Notes: generated by a model not told the origin, from the letters alone. Positions 1 to 8,077 are shown, numbered from the stretch's first letter. The stretch is DNA of 14,867 nt from Thermoplasmata archaeon (GCA_007129655.1 SKVC01000146.1:1-14867), one strand, 5' to 3'. Program-made: numbers and translations.

Positions 1-19
1 CTGTAAACACCCACGAATA

Positions 20-41
20 CAGCCTGGTAGAGCGCCGGACT
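20..41 (+). pseudogene. Partial copy of the tRNA-Met 5' half
   Basis: These 22 bases are identical to positions 114-135 of the intact tRNA-Met gene just downstream, covering most of the D arm through the 5' strand of the anticodon stem and the start of its loop. The similarity stops just before the anticodon. No acceptor strand matching the real gene lies upstream, and no complementary 3' anticodon-stem strand or T arm follows before the intact gene begins. It is therefore read as a tRNA fragment rather than a gene. The window edge lies only 19 bases away, so a larger structure to the left cannot be excluded. Confidence 0.6.
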
Positions 42-101
42 TCACGCTGTTCGTCCTGCTACTACCACACATCGCCACTAAAAGACCGAAGCCATCCATA
101 T

Positions 102-228
102 GTCGGGGTGGCTCAGCCTGGTAGAGCGCCGGACTCATAGGGACCCCGTAGGGGGTTTATTGAGGCGCGAAACTTACCCTGGATCCTGAGCGATCCGGAG
201 GCCGCGGGTTCAAACCCCGCCCCCGACA
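102..228 (+). tRNA. Elongator tRNA-Met (CAT) with intron
   Basis: A full cloverleaf can be drawn. Acceptor strands are 102-108 (GTCGGGG) and 221-227 (CCCCGAC). The D arm is GCTC/GAGC. The anticodon stem is CCGGA/TCCGG, and the anticodon CAT lies at 136-138. The T arm is 204-220 with loop TTCAAAC, and the discriminator is A228. CCA is not encoded. Removing 140-192 gives the seven-base anticodon loop CTCATAA. The body resembles archaeal elongator rather than initiator tRNA-Met. A T5 run at 245-249 is a plausible archaeal termination signal. I see no convincing TATA box between the upstream fragment and the gene, so its promoter is unassigned. Confidence 0.93.
140..192 (+). other. tRNA-Met intron, bulge-helix-bulge type
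   Basis: The 53-nt intron sits between tRNA positions 37 and 38, the commonest archaeal site. CTCA at 134-137 pairs with TGAG at 187-190 to give the four-base-pair central helix. It is flanked by three-base bulges TAG (138-140) and CGA (191-193), with outer helices CCGGA/TCCGG and GGA/TCC. Cutting after the second base of each bulge, as the archaeal splicing endonuclease does, restores a correct anticodon loop. Confidence 0.9.
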
Positions 229-282
229 CTTATTCATTTTCAAATTTTTAAGGGGTTTGAACCGCAGGTTCACGAAAAAAAT
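213..282 (+). repeat. 70-bp direct repeat, copy 1 (tRNA 3' end plus flank)
   Basis: This segment is identical, base for base by eye, to 338-407, with an offset of 125 bp. It starts inside the T loop of the tRNA, so its first 16 bases are tRNA, and continues 54 bp past the gene to an A7 run. Inside it, GGGGTTTGAACC at 252-263 is the exact reverse complement of the tRNA T-arm bases 207-218. TGAACC/GGTTCA also forms a small hairpin around GCA. Duplication of a tRNA 3' end is typical of integrase attachment sites, but no integrase is present. Confidence 0.85.
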
Positions 283-337
283 CACGGTTGATTTTTTGAG
301 TGTTTGGAATGATGAGTGTGCGAATCATTCCGATCTG
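283..337 (+). repeat. Diverged part of repeat unit 1, with hairpin
   Basis: This 55-bp stretch joins the two identical 70-bp copies and aligns, with many substitutions, to 408-463. It contains a perfect 8-bp inverted repeat, GGAATGAT (306-313) and ATCATTCC (324-331), with a 10-base loop. The hairpin position is conserved in the second unit although its sequence has changed. Confidence 0.6.
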
Positions 338-407
338 AACCCCGCCCCCGACACTTATTCATTTTCAAATTTTTAAGGGGTTTGAACCGCAGGTTCACGA
401 AAAAAAT
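338..407 (+). repeat. 70-bp direct repeat, copy 2
   Basis: This is an exact copy of 213-282. Only the last 16 bases of the tRNA are represented, so no second tRNA gene is made. The copied T-arm half can still pair with the inverted GGGGTT element at 377-382 of the same unit. On the minus strand the A7 run at 400-406 becomes a T7 run that could serve to end transcription of the DNA polymerase gene arriving from the right. Confidence 0.85.
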
Positions 408-470
408 TCATTATAATTTATTGAGCCATTGGAATAACGGGCGTAGAGAGTTATTGTGACGAGAACCCCG
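408..470 (+). repeat. Diverged part of repeat unit 2 and start of a third unit
   Basis: Bases 408-463 align with 283-337, sharing TTGAG and TTGGAAT at corresponding places. AATAAC (433-438) and GTTATT (450-455) form a hairpin at the equivalent position. AACCCCG at 464-470 repeats the first seven bases of the 70-bp element at the expected spacing of about 126 bp, so the array seems to break off in a third unit just before the polymerase gene ends. Confidence 0.55.
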
Positions 471-479
471 TATAAAAAG

Positions 480-1949
480 TCACGCAAAATTTTTGATGGA
501 CACCTTTTTTGAAGAGGAATCGAGTATCACTACTTTAGCAGGCTCAGGCTTTATATCCCTCATCTTCTGGTAATCAGTTTGCTCTTGCCAAGTAGATGAA
601 TTGATAAGCATAACTCCGCGGTATTCTTCTATATTACATCTATGTATATGTCCGGTAACGAAGATGTCCGGTACTTCGTCGATGAGAAGATGATCTTGTT
701 CTTCGGGAGCAATAGGTGTCTTTTTACCGTAAACCGGTACCAGATGCCTACGTTCTAACATCTCGATCATGGCGGTTGTGGGCTTTTCGTTACTCACATT
801 CGGATGAATATCTGCAAGGTCCGTGATGCTGGAACCGTGATACATCAGTATCTTCAGATCACAAATATCAACTAATGCAGGGTTACCAAAAAATAACACA
901 TTAGATGAAAACATACTTTGAACATCTTCTGGTAAACCGGGCTGAGGTTCGGGATTTCGTACTATATCGTGGTTACCGGGTATCGTTATCACACTTATCC
1001 TATCTGGTATTTCGCTTAACATACGTGCAACTTCACGATACTGTTCGTAAACATCAGATATCTCCAGATCGTCCCTTTGATTTGGGTATATACCTATACC
1101 GTCTATCATATCTCCCGGAACTATGATGTATCGAATATCCTTAGCCACTGTATCTTCCGAGTTGATCCATGATATGAATTTAGACCAGCTTTCTTTCATG
1201 AAAGATTCGCTACCTACATGCAGGTCGCCTATGAATGCAATTTTTCCTTCTATTCCTCTTTTAGAAACATTATTCCCGTGTCGTGGTAAGCTAGGTCTAA
1301 TAATATCATCGATGAAAAAAGTTTCTTGATACTGTTTTTTCTTTGGAGCAACTTCCCCGATAGCGATTATCACTTCATCTTCAAGAACGAATTTATCGTA
1401 GGCAGGGCTGTTGGGATTGATCATACCTTTGATCTTATCTTTTCCATCTTCAAGCGATAATATCTTGTATCCGTTTCTCGTTTCGGTCATATCTCCGACC
1501 ATGGCGATAATTTTAGCTTTACCTGTTCTTTTTTTTGCGACAGATATGTCTAAACATCCACGACCTTCTCTCCTTTTTGATAATATGGCCCTTAACTTCT
1601 CGTATCTATTATTAAAATGTGTTACGAAATCCTTCAATTCTCCCGTGCAGGTAGAATTCCCGGTGATATCATGCATCACCTTGACCATCATCACAGCAGA
1701 CTCCGTGCTCGGATCGGAACCGTTGGTAGGTATTTCTGACTTTGTTGGTGCGATATATGATTGAAGCCATTTCGCATCCACTGGAAAAGGTAAATCATCC
1801 TTGTCACAGCCGCATAAGATTTTCTCTACAACTGATCTAGGATCATCTACACCTCTAAGCAGAGTCCATCCATCCGGGGCTAATACAGTATTGTTGTCCG
1901 CAAATAATTTAAGGATTTTTTCGCGCATCCCAAGTCGCCAAAAGGCCAT
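480..1949 (-). CDS. polB: D-family DNA polymerase small subunit DP1 (3'-5' exonuclease)
   Basis: This is the small subunit of euryarchaeal polymerase D, the proofreading 3'-5' exonuclease that partners the large catalytic subunit DP2 at the replication fork. The 489 residues show a variable N-terminal region, an OB-fold region (roughly 130-225), and a C-terminal Mre11-like calcineurin phosphoesterase domain. Its metal motifs appear intact: GDLHVG (241-246), GDMIDG (279-284), GNHD (325-328), H371 in YHGSS, and GHIH (433-436). The stretch before GHIH, with TPIAPEEQDHL and DEVPDIF, is characteristic of DP1. The start at 1949 is favoured because an A/T-rich TATA-like element is centred about 26 bases upstream, as expected for a leaderless mRNA. 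An internal Met at residue 7 is an alternative. DP2 is not in the window. Confidence 0.95.
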   Translation of the reverse strand: MAFWRLGMREKILKLFADNNTVLAPDGWTLLRGVDDPRSVVEKILCGCDKDDLPFPVDAKWLQSYIAPTKSEIPTNGSDPSTESAVMMVKVMHDITGNSTCTGELKDFVTHFNNRYEKLRAILSKRREGRGCLDISVAKKRTGKAKIIAMVGDMTETRNGYKILSLEDGKDKIKGMINPNSPAYDKFVLEDEVIIAIGEVAPKKKQYQETFFIDDIIRPSLPRHGNNVSKRGIEGKIAFIGDLHVGSESFMKESWSKFISWINSEDTVAKDIRYIIVPGDMIDGIGIYPNQRDDLEISDVYEQYREVARMLSEIPDRISVITIPGNHDIVRNPEPQPGLPEDVQSMFSSNVLFFGNPALVDICDLKILMYHGSSITDLADIHPNVSNEKPTTAMIEMLERRHLVPVYGKKTPIAPEEQDHLLIDEVPDIFVTGHIHRCNIEEYRGVMLINSSTWQEQTDYQKMRDIKPEPAKVVILDSSSKKVSIKNFA

Positions 1950-1969
1950 ATAAGGAGTGTGTATTAAGG

Positions 1970-1979
1970 TTATTTATTT
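1970..1979 (-). promoter_or_regulatory. TATA-like element for the DP1 gene
   Basis: Read on the minus strand this is AAATAAATAA, centred about 26 bases before the ATG at 1949, with no ribosome-binding motif between. That spacing predicts transcription starting at or next to the start codon, meaning a leaderless mRNA. The assignment is by spacing and composition only, in an AT-rich region. Confidence 0.5.
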
Positions 1980-2051
1980 TGTGTGTAAGTAAATGAAAAT
2001 AATAATAAGTTCATCTACTGACCGTATATTCATGCAAACTATTTAATACCT

Positions 2052-2107
2052 CTAAATATCTATCCTTTCTAACTAAAGTCTTAATAAATAGTGTATAAAG
2101 ACGGTGA
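2052..2107 (+). promoter_or_regulatory. Candidate promoter and ribosome-binding site of the giant surface protein gene
   Basis: GGTGA at 2103-2107 lies six bases before the ATG at 2114 and is a good archaeal Shine-Dalgarno match, so the mRNA should have a leader. TATA-like stretches occur at 2052-2058 (CTAAATA) and 2081-2090 (TTAATAAATA). The first gives room for a leader containing the ribosome-binding site; the second would start transcription too close to the gene. The ribosome-binding site is much surer than the TATA choice. Confidence 0.4.
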
Positions 2108-2113
2108 ATCGAT

Positions 2114-5100
2114 ATGGTAGAAAAAAAGAAAACTTTCCAACGGATGCTTGGGCTTGTAGTAGTTATCACGATGTTTATAGGGCTATTGAGCCCAGCCTTG
2201 ATGGTCGTAAGAGAGGTACATGCAAAAACAATGAGCGAAGAGTTAACATCAGACGATGTTTGGGTTATCGATGATGTAACTAGGTATATCAATGTCTCTG
2301 ATGACGTGGACTATAGTATATTGATACGAAATGGTGGTACATTGTACATCAACAACGCGACACTATCACTATCAATTGATCAATACAATCCACATCGAAT
2401 CACCATTAAATCCGGTGGGAGCTTGAGACTATGGAACAGCACTATAGAAACGACTATAAGGGGAGACAGTACAGAAACACTGATAAGGCCATTTTTAAAG
2501 ACGCAGATCGCAGCAATTGACGGTTCAGCCATACATTTGAGACATGATTCCGAATTCAAATTCCCGGGTTGGGTCAATTTAGATGATTCAACTATTGTTA
2601 TGAAAAATTCAAGATTTATCGGAAACTCCGAAATATTCGACCAGATCGACGGATTAAGCGATGTATTGGAAGTAGAAGATAACAATGATTGCCCAAGATT
2701 GACGGCAGCTAATGGCTCAAAGGTACTCATAGAAGATTCGGTGATCGACGAATATTACAGTCTACCAGATCAAGATAATTGGAAGTATCAGGAATGGGCA
2801 CCGGATGAAAGAGGATTGGATGATGGTACTGAAGGTCAAAGTTTATCTCATATGGATGAGGACGATAATAATTACTATTTAATTGAATCTGGCCAAATGA
2901 TGGAAATAGATGTTTGGAGAATGAAAGAACCCCTTACCCAGGCAGAAGATTACACAAATCCCACAGACCTATTAAAAAACCTTTATATCGAAATAGTTTA
3001 CATGACGGAGGAAGGTTATGATGGGGATGATTATCTATGGTATAACGGTCAAAGAAGCGATATACAAATAGAGGATACTCGGGGTGACGATCATGAAGAA
3101 GATCCTTACGGCATATGGGAAGTGGCACTTAGTGAACTCTACAGAGACGGAGATGATCTATACAAGGATTTAACATTAAATCTTACGAACACGGCTACTA
3201 ACGTTTCCCATAATATTTCTATAAACAAACTAAATCTTGTTTCCGCCTACGATAATTCGATAAATATATGGGATTCTGAATTGATCGTAATAAATAGCCA
3301 TATCGACGTGGATTTCGAACCCGCACAACCTGTTTTAAAAGATGAAACGGTGTCAACCGATAAGAATACTTATATGATGGATTATAATCCACAGCATCGT
3401 GTAATCCGTCTGTTGAATTCAAGCATGAAAGCTTATGGATTATATCCTTCTTCACATGGTGAATATTACGAAGCCGCTCCGGATTCAGACCCGATCATAG
3501 TCGCAGATGAAGCTTCGAACAACAGAACTTGGATATACAGATGGTTAACGGTTACTCCTATGGACGCAGAGGGCGCACCCCTTGCAAACACAAATGTAAC
3601 TGTTGAGTTATCCACCACGGAAAAGGAGATCAGTCAAGATCTCTACAATAATGTAATGACAAACATGGATCCGCTAAATAATCTCGATGCATGGGAATAT
3701 ATCAACCGCACTGGCATGGGAACTTATGACCTAAATAACGAACACCATGTTACAAACAATCAAGGTCATCTGATGATGTTCGTACTTAGCGATAGAATTA
3801 ATCATCCGCAAGATTGGCCAAACAGCCGATCCGTAGGACCGTATTATCTTAATGTTTCTCACCCTGTATTAGGGAACATATCTCAAGATATAAGTATGCC
3901 AGTATTCCCATTGATGAATAAAACTGTATCAAATATACACGAGATCATATCGTATGATGAAACCATACCTCTTCCGGATCTAATGAGCACGCAAGAAGAC
4001 ATGGTATTTTACGTTGATGATGTATCCGTAGGATATGTGACCGTTGATACAGAGGTTCAAATCAATCTTACAGTACATAACAACGGAACTAAAGATGCAG
4101 AAGATATAGATGTTAGATTCGTCGTATGGCAAGAGGATACCGATTGGCCTGATGACATGATGGAAATCGATGTAAACAATATCCCTTCGATACCTCAGGG
4201 AGAAAATAGAACAACAACAGTTTCATACACCACCACCGAAGAAGGCAACTTCTATATCGGAGCATATATCGATCCAGACAATGAAATTATTGAAAGGAGC
4301 ACAGAATTTAATGAAGTTTGGAAGCTTCTGATGGTCGGCGAGAAACCCGACCTAGCTGTGTCTTATGTATATACCACCCCATCCTCTCCTATAATGGATG
4401 GAATGGATGTTTCGATCTATGCCGGAGTTGAAAACAGAGGAGGTACCGATGTACACAATGTCAGCGTTTCCTTTTCATACAATGAAAACGGTGGGGATAT
4501 TCACATAGAAACGATCACCGTGGACCTTCCGGGTAACTGGTCATTTGAAGAAATAGGTCCCATAGAATGGGATCATCCCGGTGCTGGATATTATAATATA
4601 ACAGTAGAAATCGATCCGGACAACGATATTGAAGAAGGCGATCACACAAACAATGATATGACTATTCCAGTTTCAATACTAACGGAACCCGACCTCATAC
4701 CGGTGAATTTCCAGCTGAGTGAAACGGATATCCACGATGGAATGCAACTTGCTATAACGACTCAGGTTGAAAATATCAACCAATGGTCATCAAGGGTAAC
4801 CCAAGTATCTTTCTACGTGGATTGGGGAACAGATAACCAAGAATTGATAGACGTACTTGAGGTGCCAGCACTTGAACATGAAGAAACGAGCCCAATATTA
4901 GAAACATCTTGGATTGCAAGGCTGGTTGACCCACAGAACCTGACAGAGGAGCGACAAATAACCGTTAGGGTCAATTATCCTATGATGGAAACATACGAAG
5001 TGAATACCGCTAATAATTGGCAGAATTTAACTATAGATGTCATGAACCCAGCGGATCTATCGATCCATCCGGATGATATCGAGTTCTCCGAATTACTACC

Positions 5101-8077
5101 TCAGATAAACACACCGGTTGAAATAACCGCAACGGTGTACAATCATGGTGGAGAAGATGTCACCACTACAGTACGCTTCATGGATGAAGATGAGCTCATC
5201 GGCGATGTAAGTATAACCGTAGAGTCTCAGGATAGCGAGGAAGCAACCATCGAATGGACACCGACTATCCGAGGCAATCGTGAGATAACAGTGATCGTTG
5301 ATCCCGAAAACGAAGTTTACGAACTCAACAAGGATAATAATGTTGCATCCGTAATCCAACCGATATTCAGTGAAGATTATAGACGTGACTTGATAGTTGA
5401 TGATACTAACTCCCCACAAACCCGTGGAAACGAAAAAAGAGGTGGTTTCGTCGTGGTCATGGAAGGCGGAGAGTTGTTCATAAGAGGTTCTAGTCACGCG
5501 ATATTTGAAATGGATCAGACTCATGATTATCAATATAGTATAATTGTGATGGATCAAGGTAAATTAGAAGTCAATCGCTCTCTGATTTACTCTGAGCACA
5601 ACATCCGTATACATGTCATGGATGGTGGAGAACTGAATGTGATCGATGATAGCCACATATATGATATGATGGAAGTTAACACATACGATAATTCCACATT
5701 CACCGTAACTGACAGCAGGATCGGAGGACCTCTCCATATCGATGGTGAGAACTTCGAATTTTATGGATCCACCTTTACCTCAACAGATATAACGGTTCAC
5801 CCATCAAATATTCGGGGTATGAATACAACATTCAATGGTGCACTCGATGATCTACATAATACTGTGGGAGAGCTGACCGCCGTACGAACGAGTGAAATAA
5901 GCATGACCGGTGACTCTGAGATAAGGATTCATCGATGGTGGCAGGTAACTACGCTCAGCTATGGCGAAATTCCCATGAGAGGCTGTGAGGTATATATCGA
6001 AGAAAGGGATAACGCAGATCATATAGAACAGAGAACAACTAACGAAGATGGAATGGTTTATTTAAGGCCGTTAACAGATATATTGACCTCTGTAGGTGAG
6101 GACCCGGTGAGCAATTATGAGATAACAGGTACATACGAAGAAAAAGAAAGCTTTTTCCAGGTGGGCCCCACCGATTTGGTTTTACCCAGTTATCCGTCCC
6201 AACAACATGTTATTCAAACAACTTTAGTATTTGAAGACCTGAGAATACCCGATCTCTATGTTACCGATGATATGATAGAGATAAGCTTAGATAATATCAC
6301 AGCAGGAGACACAGTAGAAATATCGGCCTTTGTAGGTAATATAGGTCATGAAGATGCCGAGGATGTTAACGTTGAGTTCTACCTAGTTATACCTGATGCC
6401 GAAAACGAACTGATCGGTATAGATACGCTATCAGTACCAATGGACGAGTATCGAACGGCAACCGTATCTTGGACGGCTGAGATGATGGATGAAACGTTAA
6501 AGGAAGAGCATAGAACTATTCTGGTTTGGATCGATCCGGATATGATGCCTTTATCCGATGCCAACATCGTAAATAACGAGGCAGAAACCACCTTGGTTGT
6601 CAGATCACCACCATATCTAGAATTCTTGTTAGATGAAATAGAGCTTCAAGTTGATGATGTTGCTATAGAGAACAATACTATCACCGAAAGGGATTACTTA
6701 TCGATTCACACCGTTTTTGTTAATAATGGCGGAACGAACCTTTACAACGCCAACTTAGAAATCACTTTCGAAGACATCTTGATACACAGCGAAATAATTG
6801 ACATAACCGTCGATGAGGAAATAAATATCACCGTTGTTTGGGAAGCTATCGTAAGTGGTACCGGAGACATTACTATCTTACTAAATTCTTCCATGGAAGA
6901 AACGGTCCCGTCTATCTCAATGTCAAGGACCATAATCATACAAGAGATGCAATTTAGTTTCGCTAACATACAAATCCCAATCGACGACCAGGAGATGGGA
7001 GAGCCCATACTCGTTTCCGGCACTCTCGAACGACGGGTCGATGGTAAACCTCTAGGAGGTTTGACCGTCGAAGTTTACCTAGTAGATGCCAATAATGAAA
7101 CGGTCACAAGTACGGTTACTAGTACTGGTGACGACGGCTCCTTCAATGCGAATTTAATCACACCCGAAAGGGCAGGTGAATTTACCGTGTGGTTCAGGCC
7201 TGTACATGAAAACGGGCGCTACATAAACGCCGGTTCTTTCCGCGTGATAGGCGAAGAAAGAGTTGGCATACCTTTGTGGATACTTCTTATAGCAGTAATA
7301 GCCGCTGCCGGTAGTGTCGGAGGTGTTATCCTCTATCTCAAATTCAAAGGGGAAGGAGAATGGGTCGAATGCGGCGCTTGTGGATCAACTATACCCGCCG
7401 AATCTACAGAATGTCCGAACTGTAGTACGGAATTCGAAATGGATACCGTTAAGTGCAGTGAATGTGGAGAATGGATACCAACTGAATCAGATGGATGCCC
7501 ACATTGCGGTGCCGAATTCATAACCACTGGTATCGCTCTCGAGGAATACAAAGAAACTATGACCCAACAATACGAAAAATTTGTCGAGAAACACAGACAT
7601 AAGGCTAAAGAAGAACTCGGTGAAGATTTCACCGAAGAAGAATTCATGAATTGGTGGATGGCTCAGCCTAGTTATCTCTCCTTCGACGAATGGTTGGAGC
7701 AGGAAGAAGAAAAACGCCGACGTGGTGGCATAGAATGCAGCGAGTGCGGTTCGCTTAACCCGGTAGATGAAGCGATATGTCAGAAGTGTGGTTCATCTCT
7801 TATAATGGCGGCTGATAGGAAAAAACCATCCCAAGAAGAAACACCGGAAGAACCTCCAAAGGTAGCGAAGAAGGCCGTAAAGAAGCCGGAGGAAGAGACA
7901 TCCAAAGAGCCTCCGAAAGTAGCCAAGAAGGCCGTAAAGAAGCCGGAGGAAACGCCGGAAGAGGAACCCGAAGAGAAACCACAGAAGGTAGTCAAAAAGG
8001 TAAAAAAGAAACCTAAAAGGGTAGCTAAAAAAGTAAAGAAAAAGGTAAAGAAGGTAAAGTCGGATAAAGAAGAGTAG
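2114..8077 (+). CDS. Giant secreted, membrane-anchored CARDB/beta-helix protein with cytoplasmic zinc ribbons
   Basis: This 1987-residue cell-surface protein has no known specific role. Residues 1-37 form a Sec-type signal: KKK, a hydrophobic run at 11-32, and a possible cut after VHA. Residues about 45-220 are short beta repeats with GGxL and xxxS patterns typical of right-handed beta-helices. Four CARDB-like, Ig-fold adhesion modules follow (about 635-740, 743-855, 856-977, 978-1086); their cores share patterns such as NNGT, NRGG and NHGG and end in IDPDN or similar. A second beta-helix region occupies about 1087-1300, with two further CARDB-like modules at 1376-1496 and 1497-1610 and a beta-sandwich at 1614-1713. 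There are many N-x-S/T sites. One transmembrane helix spans 1718-1745. Inside the cell come zinc ribbons (C1753/1756/1767/1770; C1781/1784/1795/1798; C1875/1878/1889/1892), an acidic helical linker at 1802-1873, and a Lys/Glu/Pro tail. The domain order is clear; exact borders are estimates. Confidence 0.88.
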   Translation: MVEKKKTFQRMLGLVVVITMFIGLLSPALMVVREVHAKTMSEELTSDDVWVIDDVTRYINVSDDVDYSILIRNGGTLYINNATLSLSIDQYNPHRITIKSGGSLRLWNSTIETTIRGDSTETLIRPFLKTQIAAIDGSAIHLRHDSEFKFPGWVNLDDSTIVMKNSRFIGNSEIFDQIDGLSDVLEVEDNNDCPRLTAANGSKVLIEDSVIDEYYSLPDQDNWKYQEWAPDERGLDDGTEGQSLSHMDEDDNNYYLIESGQMMEIDVWRMKEPLTQAEDYTNPTDLLKNLYIEIVYMTEEGYDGDDYLWYNGQRSDIQIEDTRGDDHEEDPYGIWEVALSELYRDGDDLYKDLTLNLTNTATNVSHNISINKLNLVSAYDNSINIWDSELIVINSHIDVDFEPAQPVLKDETVSTDKNTYMMDYNPQHRVIRLLNSSMKAYGLYPSSHGEYYEAAPDSDPIIVADEASNNRTWIYRWLTVTPMDAEGAPLANTNVTVELSTTEKEISQDLYNNVMTNMDPLNNLDAWEYINRTGMGTYDLNNEHHVTNNQGHLMMFVLSDRINHPQDWPNSRSVGPYYLNVSHPVLGNISQDISMPVFPLMNKTVSNIHEIISYDETIPLPDLMSTQEDMVFYVDDVSVGYVTVDTEVQINLTVHNNGTKDAEDIDVRFVVWQEDTDWPDDMMEIDVNNIPSIPQGENRTTTVSYTTTEEGNFYIGAYIDPDNEIIERSTEFNEVWKLLMVGEKPDLAVSYVYTTPSSPIMDGMDVSIYAGVENRGGTDVHNVSVSFSYNENGGDIHIETITVDLPGNWSFEEIGPIEWDHPGAGYYNITVEIDPDNDIEEGDHTNNDMTIPVSILTEPDLIPVNFQLSETDIHDGMQLAITTQVENINQWSSRVTQVSFYVDWGTDNQELIDVLEVPALEHEETSPILETSWIARLVDPQNLTEERQITVRVNYPMMETYEVNTANNWQNLTIDVMNPADLSIHPDDIEFSELLPQINTPVEITATVYNHGGEDVTTTVRFMDEDELIGDVSITVESQDSEEATIEWTPTIRGNREITVIVDPENEVYELNKDNNVASVIQPIFSEDYRRDLIVDDTNSPQTRGNEKRGGFVVVMEGGELFIRGSSHAIFEMDQTHDYQYSIIVMDQGKLEVNRSLIYSEHNIRIHVMDGGELNVIDDSHIYDMMEVNTYDNSTFTVTDSRIGGPLHIDGENFEFYGSTFTSTDITVHPSNIRGMNTTFNGALDDLHNTVGELTAVRTSEISMTGDSEIRIHRWWQVTTLSYGEIPMRGCEVYIEERDNADHIEQRTTNEDGMVYLRPLTDILTSVGEDPVSNYEITGTYEEKESFFQVGPTDLVLPSYPSQQHVIQTTLVFEDLRIPDLYVTDDMIEISLDNITAGDTVEISAFVGNIGHEDAEDVNVEFYLVIPDAENELIGIDTLSVPMDEYRTATVSWTAEMMDETLKEEHRTILVWIDPDMMPLSDANIVNNEAETTLVVRSPPYLEFLLDEIELQVDDVAIENNTITERDYLSIHTVFVNNGGTNLYNANLEITFEDILIHSEIIDITVDEEINITVVWEAIVSGTGDITILLNSSMEETVPSISMSRTIIIQEMQFSFANIQIPIDDQEMGEPILVSGTLERRVDGKPLGGLTVEVYLVDANNETVTSTVTSTGDDGSFNANLITPERAGEFTVWFRPVHENGRYINAGSFRVIGEERVGIPLWILLIAVIAAAGSVGGVILYLKFKGEGEWVECGACGSTIPAESTECPNCSTEFEMDTVKCSECGEWIPTESDGCPHCGAEFITTGIALEEYKETMTQQYEKFVEKHRHKAKEELGEDFTEEEFMNWWMAQPSYLSFDEWLEQEEEKRRRGGIECSECGSLNPVDEAICQKCGSSLIMAADRKKPSQEETPEEPPKVAKKAVKKPEEETSKEPPKVAKKAVKKPEETPEEEPEEKPQKVVKKVKKKPKRVAKKVKKKVKKVKSDKEE
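7853..7951 (+). repeat. Direct repeat encoding the KVAKKAVKK tail motif
   Basis: Two nearly identical copies of about 42 bp (7853-7894 and 7910-7951, offset 57 bp) encode PPKVAKKAVKKPEE twice, followed by looser KVVKKVKKK and RVAKKVKKKVKK versions. The copies differ only at a few silent positions, which points to a recent in-frame duplication or selection on the protein. The encoded tail resembles Lys-rich histone H1-like C-termini in composition; that resemblance is not evidence of homology. Confidence 0.75.

Noticed and set aside
20..60. A tRNA with anticodon TCA (selenocysteine or suppressor)
   Set aside because: There is no acceptor stem, no 3' anticodon strand and no T arm before the next gene, and the D arm is simply that of the neighbouring tRNA-Met.
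213..470. Possible CRISPR array
   Set aside because: There are only two full units of about 125 bp, the repeat (70 bp) is too long, the inter-repeat parts are homologous to each other rather than unique spacers, and no cas genes are nearby.
102..480. An integrated virus or plasmid at the tRNA
   Set aside because: The duplicated tRNA end looks attachment-like, but no integrase or mobile-element gene lies between or beside the repeats within the window.
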